Of a stretch of 20,192 bases of DNA, positions 7,172 through 13,663 are shown piece after piece (positions within the stretch are counted from its first letter, which is position 1; the number at the start of each line of letters is the position of its first letter). The DNA is from an uncultured Bacteroidota bacterium (GTDB lineage Bacteria; Bacteroidota; Bacteroidia; Chitinophagales; Chitinophagaceae): the NCBI GenBank assembly GCA_903912405.1, contig CAIWHF010000180.1, forward strand, positions 1 to 20,192, written 5' to 3'. Both the position numbers and the translations under genes were made by a program. The notes beneath the pieces were generated by a model. It searched no databases and was not told the DNA's origin. It saw only the letters and a list, made by a program, of their open reading frames with translations.

Positions 7172-7597
7172 TTATTCGAAGTCATAATTAATCATCCATT
7201 GTACGCCAAAGGAATCTGTGAAAATAGCAAATAAGGCGCCCCAATCTGTTTTTTGCAAGGGCATCTCAACCGAACCATTAGTACTCAATTGTTCGAACCA
7301 TTTTTGAGCTTCTGTTTCTGAACTTGCATTTAGAGAGATATAGTGATTGTTGCCTTTTTGAATAGTTTGCCCATTGCTGGCTAAAATATCAGAGGCCATT
7401 AGCGTATAGCCAGGAGCTATTTCTAAAGCAATGTGCATCATTCTCTTTTGTTCATCTGCTGACAGATGTTTACCAAAATCGGTAGTACCAAAAGTTTGTT
7501 TTATAAGTAGGGTGCCGTTAAAAACTTTTTGATATAATGAAAAAGCAGCTTCGGCTTGACCGTCAAAATTTAAATAAGGTGCAAAATAAAATGCCAT
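7172..7597 (-). CDS. VOC-superfamily protein, PhnB-like
   Basis: A 141-residue protein of the glyoxalase/bleomycin-resistance/dioxygenase (VOC) superfamily in the PhnB-like subgroup: APYLNFDGQAEAAFSLYQKVF at the start, MMHIALEIAPGYTLMASD in the middle, and the end FGVQWMINYDFE. This subgroup is common in Bacteroidota, often under old names such as 3-demethylubiquinone methyltransferase, which is not supported here. Members fold as two beta-alpha-beta-beta-beta units; substrate and metal content are unknown. It converges on metH with a five-base gap and diverges from the PAP2-like gene, with facing promoter boxes in between. No signal peptide, so cytoplasmic. Confidence 0.85.
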   Translation of the reverse strand: MAFYFAPYLNFDGQAEAAFSLYQKVFNGTLLIKQTFGTTDFGKHLSADEQKRMMHIALEIAPGYTLMASDILASNGQTIQKGNNHYISLNASSETEAQKWFEQLSTNGSVEMPLQKTDWGALFAIFTDSFGVQWMINYDFE

Positions 7598-7613
7598 AAA
7601 CGGAGTGTTTGTA

Positions 7614-7621
7614 CAAAGCTA
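7614..7621 (-). promoter_or_regulatory. -7 box for the VOC gene
   Basis: The plus strand reads CAAAGCTA, so the minus strand reads TAGCTTTG, an exact TAnnTTTG match 16 bases upstream of the start at 7597. It faces the plus-strand box at 7635-7642 with 13 bases between them. Confidence 0.5.
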
Positions 7622-7634
7622 TACATTTTGTATG

Positions 7635-7642
7635 TATTTTTG
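7635..7642 (+). promoter_or_regulatory. -7 box for the PAP2-like gene, nearly leaderless
   Basis: TATTTTTG is an exact TAnnTTTG match ending five bases before the ATG at 7648. If transcription starts at the usual distance, the mRNA is leaderless or nearly so. A TTTG at 7608-7611 could be a -33 element, but the 23-base spacing is longer than usual. Confidence 0.45.
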
Positions 7643-7647
7643 TTGCT

Positions 7648-8280
7648 ATGAATACTACCGCTCCTAAACCTACTATAAATAAAATTGCGTCTGTTATATC
7701 TTATGTATTACATCCGGTTTTTATTCCATCCATTGCTTTTCTACTATTTTTTTTACTACCTATAAATGCTTTTAGTGCCTTTACCTGGACTGTTATCAAT
7801 AAGTGGTTTGCTATTATTGTTATCAACACCTGTTTTTTCCCTCTTTTATTGGTGGTCTTATTAAAACGCTTAGATTTTATTAAGACTATTACTATGACGG
7901 ATGCTAAAGATAGAATTATACCTTTAATAGGGTCTATGGTATTCTATTTTTGGGCTTATCACGTACTTCATAATTTAAAGACGGTGCCCGCTATACCTTC
8001 GGTGTTAATTGTTTATTTTTTAGCACAATTTTGGGGGCTCATTGCTATGTTTATTCTTAATATTTTTTTTAAAATAAGCATGCATGCTGCTGCCGTTGGT
8101 ACCTTAATAGGTATTTCCTTTTGCATGGATTTCTCTTTAGCATTTTTTCTTATTGCTTGTGGGTGCTCTATACTTGTATTGATAAGTAGAAAAGTTTTGC
8201 AAGCGCACACCCATGCAGAGTTGATTAGTGGCTTGGTTCTTGGAATCTTATCTTGTTTGGCAGCCTTTATCTATTTATAA
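7648..8280 (+). CDS. PAP2-like integral membrane protein with variant motifs
   Basis: A 210-residue hydrophobic protein with about six membrane segments. It appears related to the PAP2 acid phosphatase family. ISMH (143-146) sits where PSGH is expected and keeps the serine and the catalytic-type histidine H146. SRKVLQAHTHAE (180-191) fits SRxxxxxHxxxD with H187 in place and glutamate E191 instead of aspartate. The first PAP2 motif (KxxxxxxRP) is not clear; DAKDRIIP (85-92) is the nearest. In the family such proteins remove phosphate from lipid phosphates such as undecaprenyl diphosphate. With altered motifs the activity is uncertain, and it could be a non-enzymatic relative. The ATG at 7648 is preferred to an upstream TTG at 7609, which would precede the promoter box. 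It ends exactly where porX ends on the other strand. Confidence 0.65.
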   Translation: MNTTAPKPTINKIASVISYVLHPVFIPSIAFLLFFLLPINAFSAFTWTVINKWFAIIVINTCFFPLLLVVLLKRLDFIKTITMTDAKDRIIPLIGSMVFYFWAYHVLHNLKTVPAIPSVLIVYFLAQFWGLIAMFILNIFFKISMHAAAVGTLIGISFCMDFSLAFFLIACGCSILVLISRKVLQAHTHAELISGLVLGILSCLAAFIYL

Positions 8281-9837
8281 TTACTTAGATTGTAATGAAA
8301 TTATAGGTACAATCATTTCTTCGAGCGAAATGCCTCCATGTTGAAAGGTGTTTTTATAATAATTGACATAATGATTGTAATTATTTTGGAAGCATAAATA
8401 CACATCTTCTTTGGCAAAAATATAGCTTGAGTTTAAGTATTGGCTGGGCAGACCAGCTTCTTTAGGGTCTTTAACTACCATTACTTGCTTCTCTTCGTAA
8501 CTCATGTTTTTACCATGCTTATAGCGCAGATTACTACTCGTTTGTTTGTCGCCCACACACTTACTTGCTGTTTTTACCTGCATGGTGCCATGGTCGGTAG
8601 TGATAATAAGTTGGATATTTTTAGAAGCAATTTTCTTCAAGGCTTTAAACAGCGGCGCATGTTCAAACCAACTGGCGGTTAGTGAACGATAGGCATTATC
8701 ATCACTTGCTAATTCTTTGAGCACTTCCATCTCTGTTCGCGCATGCGATAGCATATCAACAAAATTATATACAATAACAGTCAAATCATTTTTTAGATAA
8801 TTATGAATTTGATCTTCTAATTGTTTGGCATGTTCATTGTTAGTGATTTTTACGTAATCTACTTTCCAATGATCTAATTTATTTCTTTTGAGATTGTTTT
8901 GTAAGAATTCGAATTCAAATTTATTTTTTCCATCATCATCATCATCATTTCTCCATTTATCAGGAAATTGTTTTGCAATTTCAAATGGTGTTAGTCCAGC
9001 AAATAAAGCATTTCTAGCATATTGTGTAGCGGTTGGTAAAATGCTAAAGAAAAGATCTTCTTCATTAATTTTAAAATCATCAAGTAAAAAGGGTTCTATC
9101 ACTTTCCATTGATCATATCTAAGATTGTCGATCACTAAAAGAAATGTAGCTTGCTCTTTATTGCATTGCGGAAATACTTTTTGGGCTAATACCTGAGGCG
9201 ATAATAAAGGCCGCTCTGTATCAGCAGCTATCCATTTGCAATAGTTTTTTTGAATGAACTTAAAAAAATCTTTATTAGCTTCAGCTTTCTGATGCTGCAA
9301 AATCTCCATCATTTCAGCACTGTTGCTTTTGCTTAATTCTAATTCCCAAAACACTAATTTTTTGTATAATTCCTTCCATTCTTCATGATTTGGATTGGCT
9401 TGCAAGGCCATAAATAATTTGGTAAATTCTTGTTGATAATTTGAACTTGTTTTTTCTGCAATGAGGCGCTTACCATCAATGATCTTTTTAATAGAAATAA
9501 GAACCTGATTGGGGTGTATGGGTTTTATTAAATAATCGCTTATTTGATTACCAATAGCATCTTCCATTACATACTCAGCTTCGTTTTTGGTAGCCATCAC
9601 TATGGGTATGTAAGGAAAAAGTTCTTTAATCTTTGATAGTGTTTCTAAGCCCGTCATGCCGGGCATGCTTTCGTCTAAAATCACAAGGTCAATGGTATGC
9701 TCTTGTAAATAATCGAGGGCATCATAGCCATTTGTAACACTAGCCACATTATATCCCTTTTGTTGTAAGAATAAAATATGGGGTTTTAGCAAATCGATTT
9801 CGTCATCTACCCAAAGTAATTGTATGGCTTGCATCAT
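8281..9837 (-). CDS. porX: PorX: response regulator with PglZ/alkaline-phosphatase-like domain
   Basis: A 518-residue two-domain protein. The receiver domain (about 4-120) has acidic D11 and D12, phosphoacceptor D55 (LVILDESMPG) and conserved K105 (DYLIKPIHP). A helical linker follows (about 130-220). The C-terminal PglZ domain belongs to the alkaline-phosphatase superfamily: VIDNLRYDQW (235-244), PTATQYAR (268-275), FVDMLSHAR (359-367), TTDHGTMQ (413-420) and FQHGGISLEEMIVP (498-511). D237, the T269/T271 region, D361, H365, D415, H416 and H500 are the likely metal or active-site residues. PorX, with the histidine kinase PorY, controls type IX secretion genes in Porphyromonas and is widespread in Bacteroidota; structures show a zinc site and phosphodiesterase activity on oligonucleotides. 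There is no DNA-binding domain. The kinase and sigma factor partners are not in the window. Either of two adjacent ATGs (9837 or 9834) may be the start. Confidence 0.93.
   Translation of the reverse strand: MMQAIQLLWVDDEIDLLKPHILFLQQKGYNVASVTNGYDALDYLQEHTIDLVILDESMPGMTGLETLSKIKELFPYIPIVMATKNEAEYVMEDAIGNQISDYLIKPIHPNQVLISIKKIIDGKRLIAEKTSSNYQQEFTKLFMALQANPNHEEWKELYKKLVFWELELSKSNSAEMMEILQHQKAEANKDFFKFIQKNYCKWIAADTERPLLSPQVLAQKVFPQCNKEQATFLLVIDNLRYDQWKVIEPFLLDDFKINEEDLFFSILPTATQYARNALFAGLTPFEIAKQFPDKWRNDDDDDGKNKFEFEFLQNNLKRNKLDHWKVDYVKITNNEHAKQLEDQIHNYLKNDLTVIVYNFVDMLSHARTEMEVLKELASDDNAYRSLTASWFEHAPLFKALKKIASKNIQLIITTDHGTMQVKTASKCVGDKQTSSNLRYKHGKNMSYEEKQVMVVKDPKEAGLPSQYLNSSYIFAKEDVYLCFQNNYNHYVNYYKNTFQHGGISLEEMIVPIISLQSK
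8931..8948. repeat. Six-copy CAT trinucleotide repeat inside porX
   Basis: Six tandem CAT units lie within porX. On the coding strand they are read as GAT codons and give five consecutive aspartates (298-302) in a loop of the PglZ domain. The tract is short, in frame, and would change only acidic loop length if it slipped. Confidence 0.7.
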
Positions 9838-9849
9838 CTAATGTTGGCG

Positions 9850-9900
9850 GTTAATATATTAACAAAGCTTTGAATTATAAAAGTACATTTTTCTTTGTTA
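9850..9900. promoter_or_regulatory. Palindromes between porX and the acetyltransferase gene
   Basis: GTTAATATATTAAC (9850-9863) is a perfect 14-base palindrome starting 12 bases before the porX start. It shares its last base with CAAAGCTTTG (9863-9872), another perfect palindrome. TAACAAAG (9860-9867) is also repeated inverted as CTTTGTTA (9893-9900). Such dyads in a divergent intergenic region could be an operator. AT-rich DNA makes some palindromes by chance, and no regulator is identified. Confidence 0.35.
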
Positions 9901-9946
9901 TAACGTTTTACTTCTTGTATCATTGTATATAATTTTTGTTAAACCT

Positions 9947-10429
9947 ATGTCTGAACCAAGAATAGTTATTCGCAAGGCTCAAGAAGAAGATTGTGAATCC
10001 CTTTTAGAACTTATTAAAGAATTAGCCATTTTTGAAAAGGCACCTCAAGAAGTAAGCGTTACTCTAGAGCATTTTAAAGAAAGTGGATTTTCAAGTAATC
10101 CAGTTTGGTGGGCTTTAGTTGCATGTGTAGTAGACCCAGAAACACAAGAAGAAAAAATTATTGGAATGGCTTTGTATTACATTCGTTATTCTACTTGGAA
10201 AGGTCAACGTATGTATTTAGAAGATATAATTGTTACGGAAGCTTGGCGCTCAAAAGGCATTGGTAGAATGCTCATGTCGCAGTTGATTTTTGAAGCTAAA
10301 CAAAAAAAATTACCCGCTATTATGTGGCAGGTATTGGATTGGAATACGGAAGCTATTAAATTCTATAAACGTTATAATGCTGTATTCGATGATGAGTGGT
10401 TAAACGTTACCCTACATATTAATAGTTAG
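9947..10429 (+). CDS. GNAT acetyltransferase resembling spermidine/spermine or thialysine N-acetyltransferase
   Basis: A 160-residue GNAT protein. The pattern matches the SSAT subgroup: LIKELAIFEKAPQEV (22-36), MALYYIRYSTWKG (74-86), MYLEDIIVTEAWRSKGIGRML (89-109, with the acetyl-CoA pyrophosphate loop RSKGIG) and NTEAIKFYKRYNA (133-145), where Y140 is the likely general acid. SSAT enzymes acetylate primary amines of polyamines or thialysine with acetyl-CoA; the actual substrate here is not known. The ATG at 9947 gives the normal short N-terminus MSEPRIVIRKAQ; an in-frame TTG at 9923 was rejected. It diverges from porX and its last 11 bases overlap the end of the PorG-like gene on the other strand. 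Cytoplasmic, single-gene unit. Confidence 0.88.
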   Translation: MSEPRIVIRKAQEEDCESLLELIKELAIFEKAPQEVSVTLEHFKESGFSSNPVWWALVACVVDPETQEEKIIGMALYYIRYSTWKGQRMYLEDIIVTEAWRSKGIGRMLMSQLIFEAKQKKLPAIMWQVLDWNTEAIKFYKRYNAVFDDEWLNVTLHINS

Positions 10430-11288
10430 AATAATCTTGGGTCATTTGTTGAGGGCAGGAATAGGTCTTAAATTGAAACGTAAAATGGAATAAGATCATC
10501 ATGTATTGATCGTTGGTATTGCCATTGCCTCTTTGTTTATTGATCCTACCAAGTGGATCGCTACTAACTTCAATAGATCGATCTTGTAATAGAAAAGCAG
10601 GATTGGGATTTTGAGGATCATTAGGAAATTTGTCGGCTCCCACATAGCGAGCACTTACATCATCTAAATAATCAGTTGTAGTGAGTCTATTTACAATTTC
10701 CACACCTATATTCATGCCGGGAAATACCCAATACTTAACACCTAAACCAATTGGAAAACTAAAGGCATAGTTTTTATAGCGACGGTCGGCGTACATATCT
10801 AAATTTTGTCCTTCTGTGCCTAAGGGCCTTAAATCATAATCGCGGCCATCTATGCTAGCATAAGGATTGTAAAAAAACATACCAATACCACCTGTAAGAT
10901 AGGGCGTAATACGATAACGCTCATCGCCGGTATAAAATCTAAAAAAATTAAATTCGCCTTGAATGGCAAATTCCGTAATATTACTTTTGAAGCTTAAGTT
11001 GCGTGTTTTATTATAAATATTACTAGAATAGGCATCGCTGTATCCAACTTTAGATTGCAAGATGGATGCGCGTAAAGAAATATATGGGTTAAAATGAAGC
11101 CTGAAAAAGGTGCCTATAGCAGGGTGTATTTCTTGAAACCCATAGCGATCATTTAAATCTCCAAAATACAAACTGCCGCCACTTACCAAACCCCATTCTT
11201 TAGTGCCATAAAATGATTGAGCTTGTGTTTTAATACAAGTCAGTAAACTTAATAAGGTATAGCAAATTATTTTTTTCATAGTTTTCAT
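10419..11288 (-). CDS. porG: DUF6089/PorG-like outer-membrane beta-barrel protein
   Basis: A 289-residue secreted protein with a signal peptide (KKIICYTLLSLLTCIKTQAQ), cut near residue 23-24. The mature part fits DUF6089: WGLVSGGSLYFGDLND (32-47), alternating hydrophobic strands typical of an eight-strand barrel, PYLTGGIGMFFYNPYA, FSFPIGLGVKY and a near-terminal strand MMILFHFTFQF. DUF6089 includes PorG, an outer-membrane component of the type IX secretion system. In many Bacteroidota this gene follows nadK, as it does here: its start codon directly abuts the nadK stop. A second start four codons in is possible. Family assignment is good; calling it the working secretion component is an inference from family and neighbours. 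Confidence 0.78.
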   Translation of the reverse strand: MKTMKKIICYTLLSLLTCIKTQAQSFYGTKEWGLVSGGSLYFGDLNDRYGFQEIHPAIGTFFRLHFNPYISLRASILQSKVGYSDAYSSNIYNKTRNLSFKSNITEFAIQGEFNFFRFYTGDERYRITPYLTGGIGMFFYNPYASIDGRDYDLRPLGTEGQNLDMYADRRYKNYAFSFPIGLGVKYWVFPGMNIGVEIVNRLTTTDYLDDVSARYVGADKFPNDPQNPNPAFLLQDRSIEVSSDPLGRINKQRGNGNTNDQYMMILFHFTFQFKTYSCPQQMTQDYSNY

Positions 11289-12167
11289 TTAATTCCTTCT
11301 ATCAATACCCCAATATAATTTTTGACGAATAGTTTTTAAGAAATTGTGTTCGTCAGGTCGAATTAAAGAAATAGTAAAATTTTCTTTTTTTACGGCCAAT
11401 TGAATACTGGTTGGAATGGTTTCCGTTCTAGAATCTAAGGTACATAAAAAATGATCTGTTCTTCCTTCCAATTCAAATGAAATCACATTGTCATCGGGCA
11501 CAATAATTGGACGAGTACTAAGGTTATGCGGAGCTACGGGGGTTATTACAAAACTCGATGTTTGAGGGAATACTACGGGTCCACCACAGCTAAGTGAGTA
11601 ACCAGTAGATCCAGTAGGGGTAGCTACTATTAACCCGTCTGCCCAATAGGTATTTAAAAATTCGCCATTTAAGTAGGTGTGAATTTTAATCATTGAAGAA
11701 GAGTCTTTTCTATGCAATGTAAATTCGTTTAGTGCAAATGGAGCATCTTTAAATATAGGCATACTTGATTCTAAGTGCAATAAAGATCTTTTTTCTATTG
11801 TATAAGATCCTCTAACTAAGGATTCAATTGCATCGGCAGCTTCGTTTTCACTGATAGCAGCTAGAAAGCCTAAACGGCCAAGATTAATGCCTATCAGCGG
11901 AATATTAGAATCGCCTATAAAACTTACCGTGTCCAACATCGTACCATCACCACCAAGGCTAATGAGCATATCGGTATGTAAGGGCAAATCTAGTCGACTC
12001 GTAAAAAAGCTTGGCGTTTCTTCAAATGTGAAGCTGTCTTTCAATTGGGTGTAGAAATCCTTATAAAATACAAGCTGAATTTTATGAGCTTGTAATGCTG
12101 TTAAGATTTTACTTATAGCAGGAATATCTTCTTTGCCAAATGTTCTATTGTAAACCGCTACGATCAT
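11289..12167 (-). CDS. nadK: NAD kinase
   Basis: A 292-residue NAD kinase that phosphorylates NAD to NADP with ATP or polyphosphate. The defining GGDGTML is at 72-78 (catalytic-type D74), followed by IGINLGRLGFLA (92-103). ALNEFTLHR (145-153) has the conserved NE pair, and TPTGSTGYSLSCGGP (183-197) is the second family signature. The protein has normal length, no signal peptide and is cytoplasmic. Its stop is immediately followed by the start of the PorG-like gene, so they are one transcript. It is divergent from mqnD across a 116-base gap in which no exact minus-strand TAnnTTTG was found. Confidence 0.97.
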   Translation of the reverse strand: MIVAVYNRTFGKEDIPAISKILTALQAHKIQLVFYKDFYTQLKDSFTFEETPSFFTSRLDLPLHTDMLISLGGDGTMLDTVSFIGDSNIPLIGINLGRLGFLAAISENEAADAIESLVRGSYTIEKRSLLHLESSMPIFKDAPFALNEFTLHRKDSSSMIKIHTYLNGEFLNTYWADGLIVATPTGSTGYSLSCGGPVVFPQTSSFVITPVAPHNLSTRPIIVPDDNVISFELEGRTDHFLCTLDSRTETIPTSIQLAVKKENFTISLIRPDEHNFLKTIRQKLYWGIDRRN

Positions 12168-12261
12168 TCAAGGATGTTTAATTCATAAAGATACTAAATT
12201 AAGAACTAAAATAGAGGGCGTAGCTTATAAAACAAATTGCAAAAAGTATTTTAAAGAAGCT

Positions 12262-12269
12262 TAATTTTG
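12262..12269 (+). promoter_or_regulatory. -7 box for mqnD
   Basis: TAATTTTG is an exact TAnnTTTG match ending 14 bases before the mqnD ATG. A TTG at 12237-12239 is a possible -33 element at 22-base spacing, slightly longer than typical. Confidence 0.5.
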
Positions 12270-12283
12270 TTAAAATTTATTGC

Positions 12284-13138
12284 ATGAAAATCACCCTTGG
12301 ATTTAGTCCCTGCCCCAATGACACTTTTATTTTTGATGCCTTAGTACATCATAAAATAGATACAAAAGGATTTGAATTTGAAGTGTTTATGGAGGATGTA
12401 TCCACATTAAATGATTGGGCTATGGAGGGTAGATTGGCTATTACTAAATTAAGTTTCAACACGTTTTTGCAGTGTGCTACTTCCTATGCATTAATGCATG
12501 CTGGAAGTGCTTTAGGGAAAGGCGTTGGCCCCTTATTAATAACGCATAAAAAGGGATTGGAACAGTGGCTAGAAGACCCTACTTTTATAGAGCGAGCTAC
12601 GATTGCAATTCCAGGTCTTAATACTACGGCAAATTTATTATTACAATTGGCTTATCCTAATGCTACTAAAAAAGAAGTGATGTTGTTTAGTGAAATTGAA
12701 CAAGCCTTAATAGACCATAAAGTGGATGCTGGATTGATCATACACGAAAACAGATTTACCTATCAAGATAAAGGACTACATAAAATAAAAGATCTTGGTG
12801 ACTGGTGGGAATCAACAACTTCCTCAGCTATTCCGTTGGGTGGTATTGTTGCAAAGCGTTCTTTGCCTAAAGAGCTGTGCTTACAAATTGATCAATTAAT
12901 AAAAGAGAGCATTGCCTATGCTTGGAATAACTACCCAAGCCTAGCGTCTTTTGTAAAAGAAAACGCACAAGAAATGAGCGAAGAAGTAATGCGAAAGCAT
13001 ATTCAGTTGTACGTAAATGATTTTTCTACTGATCTAGGTGAAGAAGGCACTCTGGCAATTCAAACTTTATGGACATATGCCTATAAGGCTCAATTAATAG
13101 CTACTAAAGAACTTCCTATTTTCTATTCAGATAACTGA
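12284..13138 (+). CDS. mqnD: 1,4-dihydroxy-6-naphthoate synthase (menaquinone, futalosine route)
   Basis: A 284-residue MqnD, which converts cyclic dehypoxanthinyl futalosine to 1,4-dihydroxy-6-naphthoate, a menaquinone precursor. The start LGFSPCPNDTFIFDAL (5-20) is diagnostic. Other conserved parts are TKLSFNTFL (54-62), HAGSALGKGVGPLLI (72-86), IPGLNTTANLLLQLAYP (109-125) and AGLIIHENRFTY (149-160), where H154 corresponds to the catalytic histidine of the family. It folds like a periplasmic-binding protein but has no signal peptide and is cytoplasmic. No other mqn gene is present in the window. It stands alone on its strand and overlaps hpt tail to tail by 16 bases. Confidence 0.95.
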   Translation: MKITLGFSPCPNDTFIFDALVHHKIDTKGFEFEVFMEDVSTLNDWAMEGRLAITKLSFNTFLQCATSYALMHAGSALGKGVGPLLITHKKGLEQWLEDPTFIERATIAIPGLNTTANLLLQLAYPNATKKEVMLFSEIEQALIDHKVDAGLIIHENRFTYQDKGLHKIKDLGDWWESTTSSAIPLGGIVAKRSLPKELCLQIDQLIKESIAYAWNNYPSLASFVKENAQEMSEEVMRKHIQLYVNDFSTDLGEEGTLAIQTLWTYAYKAQLIATKELPIFYSDN

Positions 13139-13659
13139 TAAAGAGAAGGTATGTTTCTTCCTAATCCATCATAATCTAAACCATAACCAACAACAAATTT
13201 ATTAGGTATTTCAAAGCCTACATAATCTGCTCTTATTGGAAATTGCAAGGCACTTGGCTTTGTTAAGAAACTGGCAATTTTAATAGATTTTGGAGCTCGG
13301 TTGTTTAACTCATGCATAAAACTATGCAGTGTTTTACCGGTGTCAATGATATCTTCTATAATCACAATATGGCGATTACTTAAATCTTCTTCTAAGCCAA
13401 TTGCTGTAATAACATTGCCGGTAGAGCTTGTGCCTTTGTAGGAAGCAAGTTTTATAAAAGAAATTTCTGCTTCAATTGTTAAGTGTCTAAATAAATCAGC
13501 CGCAAACAAAAATGATCCATTTAATATGCCAATAAACAAGGGTCTTTCCTGTTTATAGTCTGCGTCTATTTGCTTTGCTATTTCTTTAATACGTTCTTCA
13601 ATTGAAGCTGCATCTATATAAGGTGCAAATTGCTTGTCGTGTAGTTGAATAGTTTGCAT
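13123..13659 (-). CDS. hpt: Hypoxanthine phosphoribosyltransferase
   Basis: A 178-residue purine salvage enzyme making IMP or GMP from hypoxanthine or guanine and PRPP. The PRPP loop is IIEDIIDTGKT (100-110). LNGSFLFAADL (46-56), SFIKLASYKG (67-76) with the flexible-loop lysine, and FEIPNKFVVGYGLDYDGLGRN (149-169) are typical. The ATG at 13659 is chosen; an in-frame TTG at 13677 would overlap the end of the preceding gene and add six atypical residues. It is the last gene of the long minus-strand run, four bases after the glucosaminidase stop, and overlaps mqnD tail to tail. Because futalosine processing releases hypoxanthine, the neighbourhood with mqnD is suggestive, but they are on opposite strands. 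Confidence 0.95.
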   Translation of the reverse strand: MQTIQLHDKQFAPYIDAASIEERIKEIAKQIDADYKQERPLFIGILNGSFLFAADLFRHLTIEAEISFIKLASYKGTSSTGNVITAIGLEEDLSNRHIVIIEDIIDTGKTLHSFMHELNNRAPKSIKIASFLTKPSALQFPIRADYVGFEIPNKFVVGYGLDYDGLGRNIPSLYQLSE

Positions 13660-13663
13660 ATTG

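Noticed and set aside
7166..7200. AATGGAT / ATCCATT inverted repeat at the metH-VOC junction as a bidirectional terminator
   Set aside because: The arms are 21 bases apart, there is no T run on either side, and most of it lies within the VOC coding sequence.
8281..11288. A type IX secretion operon
   Set aside because: Only a regulator and one PorG-like protein are present, on separate transcripts, with no porK/L/M/N or sov homologue in view.
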